A stretch of DNA of 5,858 bases from Opitutales bacterium (GCA_021641325.1 JAJXPD010000099.1:584-6441); one strand, 5' to 3'. Shown: positions 1 through 5,858, counted from the stretch's first letter. Numbers and translations are program-made. Notes: generated from the sequence alone by a model not told the origin.

Positions 1-458
1 AACCTTTCGCCTCGATGAAGCTTTTTTGCTGCGGCAGGCTCGACAAAAATTCGCAGGGGCTGCTGCTTCTCACAAACGACGGCGACTTGGCGAACAAAAT
101 CACCCACCCGTCGAGCGGCGTAGTCAAACGCTACCATGTGCTGCTCAACCGCGACTTGGACGCGAAAATCATACCCGTGCTCCTGCGCGGCGTGCTTTGC
201 GACGGCGAAAAGCTCAAAGCCTCGAAAATCATTCCCGACAGCTCGAATCTTTCGGACTCTCCGCGCCGCGTGGAGGTCTGGCTCAATCAGGGGCGCAAGC
301 GCGAAATCCGCAGAATGTTCGAGGCAATGGGCTACTTCGTCAAGGAGCTTAAACGCTACCAGATAGGCGGGCTTGTTCTCAAACGCATTCCTGAGGGCGC
401 GGTAAAGATTCTCGGAAAGGCGGACATCGAAAAAATATTTTCAAACCGACACCAATAA
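1..458 (+). CDS. rRNA pseudouridine synthase, RsuA/RluB family (5' truncated)
   Basis: This is the C-terminal part of a pseudouridine synthase that isomerises a uridine in ribosomal RNA. The reading frame (codons from base 3) is open to the left edge. The first ATG, at base 15, sits only six codons before the family's catalytic motif, so it is almost certainly internal. A full-length member has roughly 230-250 residues, and here the N-terminal S4 RNA-binding domain and the start of the catalytic domain are missing. Counting from the ATG at 15, GRLD is at residues 7-10 with the presumed catalytic Asp10, followed by GLLLLTNDGD at 15-24. The late RsuA/RluB motif GRKREIRRMF is at 93-102. The protein ends soon after the fold, without the long basic tail of E. 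coli RluB. Which of RsuA, RluB, RluE or RluF it matches cannot be decided, so no symbol is given. It lies 18 bases upstream of the riboflavin genes. Confidence 0.93.
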   Translation, partial: PFASMKLFCCGRLDKNSQGLLLLTNDGDLANKITHPSSGVVKRYHVLLNRDLDAKIIPVLLRGVLCDGEKLKASKIIPDSSNLSDSPRRVEVWLNQGRKREIRRMFEAMGYFVKELKRYQIGGLVLKRIPEGAVKILGKADIEKIFSNRHQ

Positions 459-460
459 AA

Positions 461-465
461 GGGAG
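461..465 (+). promoter_or_regulatory. Ribosome binding site of ribBA-like gene
   Basis: GGGAG lies in the short gap after the pseudouridine synthase stop, 11 bases before the ATG at 477. It supports that start. The 18-base gap leaves no room for an FMN riboswitch or a terminator, so the gene is probably transcribed from upstream. Confidence 0.6.
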
Positions 466-476
466 ACTTTCAGACT

Positions 477-1559
477 ATGGACAAGGACATCGTATTCGAC
501 AGCGTCGAGGACTGCATTGCCGAGTTCGCCAAGGGCGGAATCGTCATTGTTGCCGACGACGAAAACCGCGAAAACGAGGGCGACATGATTTGCGCGGCGG
601 AAAAAATCACGCCCGAAATCGTCAACAAAATGCTACGCTTCGCCCGCGGGCTGATTTGCGTTCCGACGACAAGCGAACGTCTTACGCAGCTCGGAATAGA
701 CGACATGGTGCGCCTCAACCGCGACGCCAAGGGAACTGCGTTCACGGTGACCGTGGACGCCGCCAGGGGAATCACCACGGGCATCAGCGCGGCGGACCGC
801 GCCCGCACCATTGCGCTCATGGGCAACGCCCAAGCCTGCGCCGACGACTTCGTAACCCCAGGCCACCTCAATCCGCTCAGGGCGCGGGCGGGCGGCGTTC
901 TCGAACGCGCGGGGCACACGGAGGCGGCGGTAGATTTGGCGCGTCTTGCGGGGCTGTTTCCGTGCGCGGCAATCTGCGAAATCCTCAAAGACGACGGCAC
1001 GATGGCGCGTCTTCCCGACCTCGCGGAATTCAAAAAGCGGCACAACATGAAGCTCATGAGCGTTGCCTCGCTCATAGAATACAGACTGCGGCACGAGTCG
1101 CACATCGCAAGGCTCTTCGAGCGCGACATTCTGACGACCGCGGGCAACTTCAAGCTTTCCGCGTTCAAGGCGAGCGACGGGCGCGTCCACTTTGCGCTCG
1201 TGCGCGGCACGATTTCGAAAAGCCCGACTCTCGCGCGGGTTCACTCCGAAAACGCGTTCTCCGACATCTTCTGCGACGTCGGATACCGCAATTCGGCCGG
1301 CTCTTTCGAAAAGGCCCTCGAAATGATTGCCGAAGACGGCAACGGCGCGGCGGTCTACATAACGCAGCCCAATTCGGGCGTGAACGTCGCCGACGCATCG
1401 CCCGTTGCTCCCAACATGCGCGACTACGGCATAGGCTCGCAGATTCTGCGCGAGCTTGGCTTCGAGAAAATCAGGCTTTTGACAACCCGCCCCGGACGGC
1501 ATTCGATTCCCGAAGGCTTCGGTTTGGAAATAGTAGAGGAAATTAAAATCAAGGAATAA
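477..1559 (+). CDS. ribB: DHBP synthase with degenerate GTP cyclohydrolase II domain (RibBA-like)
   Basis: The N-terminal half (about residues 1-205) is 3,4-dihydroxy-2-butanone 4-phosphate synthase, which converts ribulose 5-phosphate to DHBP and formate for riboflavin synthesis. Its signature residues are present: the acidic DDENRENEGD motif at 27-36, TTGISAADR at 100-108, GH(LN)PLRA at 129-136, GHTEAAVDLARLAG at 146-159 with metal-ligand His147, and Glu168 in CEI. The usual aromatic in GH.FPLRA is Asn132 here. The C-terminal half (about 206-360) is recognisably GTP cyclohydrolase II, with RVHSE at 254-258 and RDYGIGSQILRELG at 315-328. However, the first zinc Cys is Asn259, the CDC pair is C266-D-V268, the RQEGRGIGL catalytic segment reads TQPNSGVNV at 296-304, and about 20 residues after it are missing. 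I infer that only the RibB activity remains and that another gene supplies GTP cyclohydrolase II. Many pipelines would call this ribBA. ribH follows after 6 bases. Confidence 0.93.
   Translation: MDKDIVFDSVEDCIAEFAKGGIVIVADDENRENEGDMICAAEKITPEIVNKMLRFARGLICVPTTSERLTQLGIDDMVRLNRDAKGTAFTVTVDAARGITTGISAADRARTIALMGNAQACADDFVTPGHLNPLRARAGGVLERAGHTEAAVDLARLAGLFPCAAICEILKDDGTMARLPDLAEFKKRHNMKLMSVASLIEYRLRHESHIARLFERDILTTAGNFKLSAFKASDGRVHFALVRGTISKSPTLARVHSENAFSDIFCDVGYRNSAGSFEKALEMIAEDGNGAAVYITQPNSGVNVADASPVAPNMRDYGIGSQILRELGFEKIRLLTTRPGRHSIPEGFGLEIVEEIKIKE
1552..1555 (+). promoter_or_regulatory. Ribosome binding site of ribH
   Basis: AGGA, within AAGGA, lies in the last codons of the upstream riboflavin gene, 10 bases before the ATG at 1566. 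Its position inside the preceding coding region fits coupled translation of the two genes. Confidence 0.5.
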
Positions 1560-1565
1560 CTGACA

Positions 1566-2093
1566 ATGAGCACCAACAAGGGAAAAATGCCTTTGATAGA
1601 CGCGTCGCACTACCGCTTTGCGATAGTGGCGTCGCGCTACAACAAAAAATATGTGGACGCGCTCGTGCGCGACGCGGTGAAATCGCTTAGCGGGCACGGC
1701 GTGGACGCCGAAAACATCAGGCTTGTGCGCGTTCCTGGGGCGGGCGAAATTCCGTACGTATGCAACATGCTCGCCGAAACCGACGAGTATGACGCGGTTA
1801 TCGCGCTGGGCGTCGTCATCGCGGGCGAGACTCCGCACCACGAAATCATAGCCCACAGCACGGCAAATGCCCTCCAACAGGCGTCGATGATTTCGACCGT
1901 TCCGATTGTAAACGGAATTGTGGCCGCCAACGACGAGGAGCAGGCGAAGGCGCGTACCGTCGGGAAAATCGCCCGCGGCGAGGAGTTCGCCGAATGCGCC
2001 ATGGAGATGGCGTGGCACGCGGCGATTCTGCTCGACGAGCTTGCCGACGCCGACGAAAGGCACGACGCCGAATTCAAAAAGGGAGGCAAATAA
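1566..2093 (+). CDS. ribH: 6,7-dimethyl-8-ribityllumazine synthase
   Basis: This enzyme condenses DHBP, the product of the preceding gene, with 5-amino-6-ribitylaminouracil to give 6,7-dimethyl-8-ribityllumazine, the penultimate step of riboflavin synthesis. Family members assemble as cytosolic pentamers or 60-subunit capsids. The 175 residues are slightly longer than the usual 150-160 because of a 15-residue N-terminal lead and a charged C-terminal tail (about 158-175). Visible motifs are VASRYN at 21-26 (substrate-stacking aromatic Tyr25, usually Phe or Trp), RVPGAGEIP at 55-63, GETPHH at 87-92 with the catalytic His at 91, and EEQAKAR at 124-130 with the likely phosphate-contacting Arg130. 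The stretch normally VPVIFGVLT reads VPIVNGIVA at 112-120, so Asn116 replaces the usual Phe. The other signature residues are intact, so I expect an active enzyme. Its stop overlaps the nusB start by one base. Confidence 0.96.
   Translation: MSTNKGKMPLIDASHYRFAIVASRYNKKYVDALVRDAVKSLSGHGVDAENIRLVRVPGAGEIPYVCNMLAETDEYDAVIALGVVIAGETPHHEIIAHSTANALQQASMISTVPIVNGIVAANDEEQAKARTVGKIARGEEFAECAMEMAWHAAILLDELADADERHDAEFKKGGK
2081..2086 (+). promoter_or_regulatory. Ribosome binding site of nusB
   Basis: GGGAGG lies at the very end of ribH, 6 bases before the ATG at 2093. This is the strongest Shine-Dalgarno sequence in the window. It decides the nusB start in favour of 2093 over the in-frame ATG at 1994, which lies deep inside ribH. 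Confidence 0.75.
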
Positions 2094-2551
2094 TGGATTC
2101 CGAACGCAAGCCCAAAAACGTCGGACGCCATGAAAACCGCGCCGCGGCAATGCAGTTTCTCTATATGCGCGACCTCAACGGCGGGCGCAGTCTGGGCGAC
2201 TCGCTCGACGCGTTCTTCGAAACCAAGGACAACGACCGCTCTTTCTACGCTTTCGCCGAAGAGCTTGTCGCGGGAGTGGACGCCCATGCGGAGGAGATTG
2301 ACAGGACGATTTCCGAAAGCGCGACAAACTGGTCCATCGAGCGCATCGCGAAGGTCGATTTGGCGATTCTGCGCCTCGCGGTTTTCGAGCTTCTCCACCG
2401 CGACGACATTCCGCCCGTGGTCTCGATAAACGAGGCTGTCGATTTGGCGAAGGAGTATTCGTCGTCGGAGGCGCGGAGGTTCGTCAACGGCGTTTTGGAC
2501 AGGGTAAAAAACACGCTCACGCGCCCGCTTAAAACGGCGAACGGCAAATAA
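2093..2551 (+). CDS. nusB: Transcription antitermination factor NusB
   Basis: NusB binds boxA RNA together with NusE (ribosomal protein S10) and promotes antitermination and correct processing of rRNA transcripts. The 152-residue product has the family's usual length. It starts with a basic stretch followed by the RNA-binding helix segment GRHENRAAAMQFLY at 11-24, which matches the R..AR..A.Q.LY pattern of the family with one Arg replaced. The C-terminal signature is clear: WSIERIAKVDLAILRLAVFEL at 80-100, IPPVVSINEAVDLAKEYS at 106-123 and RRFVNGVLD at 128-136. The ATG at 2093 is chosen because of the strong upstream GGGAGG and because its A is the last base of the ribH stop (TAATG). The ribH-nusB pairing is widespread in bacteria. 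The stop overlaps the ftsY start in the same TAATG arrangement. Confidence 0.96.
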   Translation: MDSERKPKNVGRHENRAAAMQFLYMRDLNGGRSLGDSLDAFFETKDNDRSFYAFAEELVAGVDAHAEEIDRTISESATNWSIERIAKVDLAILRLAVFELLHRDDIPPVVSINEAVDLAKEYSSSEARRFVNGVLDRVKNTLTRPLKTANGK

Positions 2552-3468
2552 TGTTTTCAATCCTAAAAAAATTCAGGGAGGGTTTGAGGCGCACCGCGGG
2601 GGTCGCGCTGAACTCGCTGACTTCGCTCTTCGCAAAGAAAATCGACGAAGCCGACATCGCGCTGATAGAGGAAACGCTCTACGGGGCGGACTTCGGCTAC
2701 GAAACGGCGTCGGAGATTGTGGAGGCAATCAGGAGGGAGTACTCGCGCAACCGCGAGCTTCGCGGCAAGGAGGCTGCGCAAATCGGCGCGGACGTGCTTT
2801 GCAAAATTCTCGAAGGTTCGGAGGCGGACTTTGTTAGGGCGGCGGACGGGAATCCGTCGGTTGTGTGTCTTGTGGGCGTAAACGGCGCGGGCAAAACCAC
2901 GACCGCCGCGAAGCTCGCCCGCATGCTCGGCAAAAACGGCGACGGCGTGCTGCTCGGCGCGTGCGACACTTTCCGCGCGGCGGCGAACGAGCAGATTCGC
3001 GAATGGGCGACGCGCCTCGGCGTAAGGCTCGTGGAAAGCAGCCACGGCGCGGACGCGGCGGCGACGGCGTTCGACGCGTGGCAGTCGGCAAAGGCGAGGG
3101 GGGCGCAGTGGCTTGTGCTCGACACTGCGGGCAGGCTGCACACAAAGGAAAACCTCATGGCGGAGCTTTCGAAAATCCGCCGCGTGGTGCAGAAAAACGA
3201 CCCCGCCGCGCCGCAGAATTCCGTCATCGTGATAGACGGAAGCCTCGGCTCGAACAGCATCGAGCAGGCGCTGGCGTTCCACAAGGCGTTCCCTCTGACG
3301 GGCATGATTATCACAAAGCTCGACGGAACGGGCAAGGGCGGCGCGCTCGCGGGGGTTTACAGAAAATTGAAGTTGCCGATTCTATACGTCGGCTTGGGCG
3401 AGAAGCCCGAAGACTTGCAGAAATTCGACGCTCGCGCCTACGCGAACGGCGTGTTCGGTTTGGAGTAG
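2551..3468 (+). CDS. ftsY: Signal recognition particle receptor FtsY (NG form)
   Basis: FtsY is the membrane-associated SRP GTPase that docks with Ffh and delivers nascent membrane proteins to the translocon. The 305 residues comprise just the N and G domains, without the long acidic A domain of E. coli FtsY. The N-terminus (residues 1-15) is a basic amphipathic stretch with hydrophobic F2, I4, L5, F8 and L12 and basic K6, K7, R9, R13 and R14, well suited to lipid binding. GTPase motifs are GVNGAGKTTT at 109-118 (P loop), DTFRAAA at 139-145, DTAGRL at 191-196 and TKLDGTGKGG at 255-264, followed by the closing GLGEKPEDLQKFDA at 281-294. The last motif and the length favour FtsY over Ffh, as there is no Met-rich M domain. 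The family's DAxxGQ motif reads DGSLGS at 229-234. The start overlaps the nusB stop (TAATG), and no clear Shine-Dalgarno sequence is visible, so translation is probably coupled to nusB. Confidence 0.96.
   Translation: MFSILKKFREGLRRTAGVALNSLTSLFAKKIDEADIALIEETLYGADFGYETASEIVEAIRREYSRNRELRGKEAAQIGADVLCKILEGSEADFVRAADGNPSVVCLVGVNGAGKTTTAAKLARMLGKNGDGVLLGACDTFRAAANEQIREWATRLGVRLVESSHGADAAATAFDAWQSAKARGAQWLVLDTAGRLHTKENLMAELSKIRRVVQKNDPAAPQNSVIVIDGSLGSNSIEQALAFHKAFPLTGMIITKLDGTGKGGALAGVYRKLKLPILYVGLGEKPEDLQKFDARAYANGVFGLE
3462..3465 (+). promoter_or_regulatory. Ribosome binding site of aroB
   Basis: GGAG sits in the last sense codons of ftsY, 8 bases before the ATG at 3474. It supports that start over an in-frame ATG far upstream within ftsY, and fits coupled translation across the 5-base gap. 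Confidence 0.55.
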
Positions 3469-3473
3469 ATTTT

Positions 3474-4559
3474 ATGGAAGAATTGACGGTACGGCTTGCG
3501 GGGCGCGAATATCCGATACACGTCGGCGCGGGGGCGTTCGACGTAGCGGTTGCGGATTTCGCGAAACTCGCCGAAAACGGCAGGCGCGTGTTCTGCTTTG
3601 CGGACACTGCGGTGCTTGAATCGCACGCGGACGCCGCGGGGAAACTTGCGGGGGTCGCGGAAATCGTGGAAGTGGAGGGCGGCGAAAAATCCAAAACCAT
3701 CGAAATGTTCGGCAGGCTCTGCGCGATGCTTGCCGACAGACGCGCCGACAGGAAAAGCGCGGTCGCGGCGTTCGGCGGCGGGGTCGTGGGCGACCTTTCG
3801 GGCTTCGTCGCGGCGTCGTACATGCGCGGCGTGGATTTCTACCAGATTCCCACGACGCTTCTTGCGGCGGTGGATTCGTCCGTCGGCGGAAAAACCGGCG
3901 TGAACATTCCGGAGGGCAAGAATCTCGTGGGGGCGTTCCACCAGCCGAAGGCGGTCTACACTGATTCGGCGTTTTTGAAGTCGCTTCCCAAGCGGCAGTT
4001 TGCCGCGGGCATGGCGGAGGTCGTCAAATGCGCGGTTTTGGGCGACGCGGAGCTGTTCGGCAGGCTCGCGGCGCGGGGAAAACCGATGGAATTCGATTCG
4101 CCAGAGCTGGGCGACGCCGTCGTTTCGTCTTGCAAGCTCAAAGCGAAAATCGTCGCGGAGGACGAGCGCGAAACGTCGCCGAACGGCGGCAGGGCATTGC
4201 TCAACTTGGGGCACACCTTTGGGCACGCGATAGAGCGCAACGCAGGCTACGGAAAATATCTGCACGGCGAGGCGGTCTCCATCGGGACTGTGATGGCGGC
4301 GGTTCTCTCGCGCAGACTGGGGCTTATCGGCGACGCGCAGGTTGAGGCAATCGCTCGGCTTTTGCGGTCGGAGAACTTGCCCGTGTCGCTTGCGGAGCGC
4401 ATTTCCGCCGACGATTTCATCGACGCCATGCACGGCGACAAAAAGGCCCTTGCGGGCGCGCTGCGCTTTGTGACAATTTTGGACATCGGCAAAACCCGCA
4501 CCGAAACGGTGCCCGACGCCCTTGTCCGCGACGCCATAGCCGACTTCTACAAGCGATAG
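3474..4559 (+). CDS. aroB: 3-dehydroquinate synthase
   Basis: AroB is the NAD- and divalent-metal-dependent second enzyme of the shikimate pathway. It cyclises DAHP to 3-dehydroquinate on the route to aromatic amino acids and chorismate. The 361-residue length is typical. Visible motifs are GGEKSKT at 69-75, the nucleotide-binding GGGVVGDLSGF at 101-111, QIPTTLLAAVDSSVGGKTGVN at 124-144, and GMAEVVK at 179-185. The three metal ligands are all present: Glu182, His247 in GHTFGHAIE (246-254) and His264 in HGEAV. A further conserved DKK is at 322-324. The start at 3474 is supported by an upstream GGAG and by alignment of the N-terminus, whose strand reads MEELTVRLAGREYPIHVG. The gene lies 5 bases after ftsY and abuts the next gene directly. 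I see no sign of inactivation. It is probably expressed as part of this operon rather than with other aro genes, none of which are in the window. Confidence 0.97.
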   Translation: MEELTVRLAGREYPIHVGAGAFDVAVADFAKLAENGRRVFCFADTAVLESHADAAGKLAGVAEIVEVEGGEKSKTIEMFGRLCAMLADRRADRKSAVAAFGGGVVGDLSGFVAASYMRGVDFYQIPTTLLAAVDSSVGGKTGVNIPEGKNLVGAFHQPKAVYTDSAFLKSLPKRQFAAGMAEVVKCAVLGDAELFGRLAARGKPMEFDSPELGDAVVSSCKLKAKIVAEDERETSPNGGRALLNLGHTFGHAIERNAGYGKYLHGEAVSIGTVMAAVLSRRLGLIGDAQVEAIARLLRSENLPVSLAERISADDFIDAMHGDKKALAGALRFVTILDIGKTRTETVPDALVRDAIADFYKR

Positions 4560-5336
4560 ATGTACCTCCACACGACAGACGCCCACTGCCACGCCGATTT
4601 CAGCAAATACGCCGATTTCAGCGGGCTTGCGTTCGGCGTGGATTTGTGCGTGGACGCGTGCTTCCCCGGAGACTGGGAGGGGCTGCAAAAATTCGACGCG
4701 TTCCCCGTGAAAAAGGCCTACGGAATACACCCCGACCTGCGCGTGTCGGAGTTCGACGACATGTCGTTCGTGGAGTCGGAGCTGTTTTCCACGTTTCTTC
4801 CGTCGCTCGAACAGTACCTCATTTCCGCCGACGCAATCGGCGAGACGGGGCTTGATTCGCGGCTCGAAAACCGCATACCCGCCGCCCTCCAACGGCGTCT
4901 GTTCGCCGAGCAGCTGAGGCTTGCGGGCAAGTACGGGCTTCCCGCGGTAATCCATTGCGTTGGAATGTACGGGGCGGTTTTCGAGATTCTGAAAGCATGG
5001 ACTGCGGAGTATTCGCCTACGATGGAGGAGCGGCTCGAAGGCAAAAAGGAGCGGCGGTTTTTGCTCCACGCGGCGTCGTGCTCGCCCGAGATGGCGCGGG
5101 AGTTCGAGAAAATCGGCGCGCGCTTTTCGTTCGGTCTGCGCGAGCTTTCGTCGGAGCGCGGGCGCAGATGCGCGGCGGCGGTGTCGCCCGACAGACTGAT
5201 GGTCGAGTCGGATTCCGCAACCTCCCGCAAAACCATGGAGGAGACAATCGCGAAGCTCGCCGAGATTCGGAACGCCGACGACATTGAGCTGTCCGAATTG
5301 CTGTACTCCAATTTTATCGAATTTTACTCGAAATGA
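4560..5336 (+). CDS. TatD-family metal-dependent hydrolase
   Basis: TatD proteins are TIM-barrel metallohydrolases of the amidohydrolase superfamily. Characterised members are 3'-5' exonucleases or DNases, but the substrate here is unknown. The 258 residues are close to family length. The metal site appears complete: DAHCH at 7-11 (His9, His11), Glu95 in IGETGLD (93-99), His132 in VIHC, His170 in LLHAAS and Asp218 in ESDS. GIHP at 55-58 and LPAVIH at 127-132 are further family marks. Two features are atypical. The final motif is VESDS rather than the common ETDAP. The spacing from His132 to His170 is about 38 residues against about 25 in E. coli TatD, because of a charged insertion around 148-166. 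The start codon directly follows the aroB stop (TAGATG), and no Shine-Dalgarno sequence is apparent, so translation is probably coupled. Its stop overlaps the next gene by four bases (ATGA). Confidence 0.9.
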   Translation: MYLHTTDAHCHADFSKYADFSGLAFGVDLCVDACFPGDWEGLQKFDAFPVKKAYGIHPDLRVSEFDDMSFVESELFSTFLPSLEQYLISADAIGETGLDSRLENRIPAALQRRLFAEQLRLAGKYGLPAVIHCVGMYGAVFEILKAWTAEYSPTMEERLEGKKERRFLLHAASCSPEMAREFEKIGARFSFGLRELSSERGRRCAAAVSPDRLMVESDSATSRKTMEETIAKLAEIRNADDIELSELLYSNFIEFYSK

Positions 5337-5858
5337 TTTCCCCCGAATTTTCGCGAAGCGCAATTTTGTACGGCGGCGACGCCCAGAAAAAAATGGAGTC
5401 GGCGACGGTCGCCGTCTGCGGCGTCGGCGCGGTCGGGTCGTTCGCGCTCGAAGCGCTTGCGCGGATAGGCGTGGGCTCTTTCGTTCTGGTCGACGCCGAT
5501 ACGGTGGACGTGTCGAACATCAACAGGCAGCTTTGCGCCCTCCACTCGACGATAGGCAAAAGCAAGACTGCGGTCATGCGCGAGCGCGTGCGCGATATCA
5601 ACCCGAACGCCCGCTTGGAAATTGTGGACAGGTTTATAGACGAGTCCAACTGCGCCGAATTTGTGGGGCTTTGCCCCGACGTGATTGTCGACGCAATAGA
5701 CTCTCTTGCGCCGAAAGCCGCCCTTGCCGCCGCCGCTCTCTCTGCGGGAGTGCCCATCGTTTCGAGCATGGGGGCGGCCCGCAAAACCGACCCGCTCAAA
5801 GTCGCCGTCGCAGAGCTTTTCAAAACGCATTCGTGCCCGATGGCGGCGATAATGCGCA
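5333..5858 (+). CDS. tcdA: ThiF/E1-like tRNA threonylcarbamoyladenosine dehydratase (3' truncated)
   Basis: The frame from the ATG at 5333 runs open for 175 codons to the right edge. The product is a ThiF/MoeB/HesA-fold adenylating enzyme that most resembles TcdA (CsdL/YgdL), which cyclises t6A at position 37 of ANN-decoding tRNAs to ct6A using ATP. The sequence opens with the short lead FSRSAILYG at 6-14, like the RF.R...LYG of TcdA. It continues with the nucleotide-binding GVGAVGS at 30-36, the acidic strand and arginine finger VDADTVDVSNINRQ at 53-66, GKSK at 75-78, RDINPNARLEIVD at 87-99, DAIDSLAPKAAL at 120-131 and DPLKVAVAELFKTHSCP at 153-169. The DAIDS..PKAAL and late D-KT-P segments favour TcdA over MoeB or ThiF. 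The remaining roughly 70-90 residues lie outside the window. The start overlaps the preceding stop (ATGA), and no strong Shine-Dalgarno sequence is visible. Confidence 0.88.
   Translation, partial: MISPEFSRSAILYGGDAQKKMESATVAVCGVGAVGSFALEALARIGVGSFVLVDADTVDVSNINRQLCALHSTIGKSKTAVMRERVRDINPNARLEIVDRFIDESNCAEFVGLCPDVIVDAIDSLAPKAALAAAALSAGVPIVSSMGAARKTDPLKVAVAELFKTHSCPMAAIMR

Noticed and set aside
15..17. True start codon of the pseudouridine synthase at base 15
   Set aside because: It would begin six codons before the catalytic GRLD and leave out the S4 domain and part of the catalytic fold. The frame is open to the window edge.
459..476. FMN riboswitch or promoter before the riboflavin genes
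   Set aside because: The gap is only 18 bases and holds just a Shine-Dalgarno sequence. An FMN aptamer needs well over 100 bases.
1317..1559. Frameshift or sequencing error as the cause of the eroded GTP cyclohydrolase II domain
   Set aside because: The frame is continuous, family-like residues continue on both sides of the changed motifs and to the C-terminus, and the other forward frame through this region shows no zinc-cysteine or RQEGRGIGL motif.
1994..2092. In-frame upstream start for nusB at 1994
   Set aside because: It lies inside ribH. The ATG at 2093 has a strong GGGAGG 6 bases upstream and gives the family's usual length.
633..2150. Long minus-strand open frame (505 codons) opposite ribB and ribH
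   Set aside because: It is antisense to two clearly recognisable enzymes. Its product is low-complexity, rich in Arg, Val and His, with no family motif, as expected from GC-rich codon bias on the other strand.
2865..3473. In-frame upstream extension of aroB to an ATG at 2865 (564 residues)
   Set aside because: The extra part overlaps ftsY in another frame and is Arg/Gly/Ala-rich without motifs. The AroB N-terminus aligns at 3474, which has its own GGAG.
3438..5363. Long minus-strand open frame (641 codons) opposite aroB and the TatD gene
   Set aside because: It has the same antisense shadow pattern and spans genes whose + strand motifs are unmistakable.

Overview
The window is a GC-rich bacterial chromosomal segment, packed with eight protein-coding genes that all lie on the + strand. 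Six are complete. The first lacks its 5' end and the last lacks its 3' end. Intergenic gaps are 18 bases or less, and several junctions overlap or abut, so this looks like the interior of one long operon. No RNA gene, mobile element, CRISPR array, riboswitch or convincing promoter or terminator was seen, and no stretch over 300 bases lacks a gene.

Layout, left to right: (1) the C-terminal part of an RsuA/RluB-type rRNA pseudouridine synthase; (2) a RibBA-like protein with an intact DHBP synthase half and a badly eroded GTP cyclohydrolase II half; (3) ribH, lumazine synthase; (4) nusB, an antitermination factor; (5) ftsY, the SRP receptor, in a short NG-only form; (6) aroB, 3-dehydroquinate synthase; (7) a TatD-family metal-dependent hydrolase; (8) the start of a ThiF/E1-like protein most like TcdA, the tRNA ct6A dehydratase. 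This last gene stays open at the right edge.

Functionally, RibB and RibH act in sequence: DHBP synthase makes the four-carbon phosphate that lumazine synthase condenses with the pyrimidine. The other genes are housekeeping functions in RNA modification, transcription and rRNA processing, membrane protein targeting, and the shikimate pathway. They are probably co-transcribed rather than joined in one pathway.

The order ribBA-ribH-nusB-ftsY, the base composition and the protein flavour suggest Verrucomicrobiota, perhaps class Opitutae. This is recall-based inference with moderate to low confidence. I see no novel multi-gene system. The point most worth checking is the GTP cyclohydrolase II-like domain, which has lost its zinc ligands and catalytic core. 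Smaller points are an altered DAxxGQ motif in FtsY, an Asn at a usually aromatic active-site position in RibH, and a charged insertion in the TatD protein.
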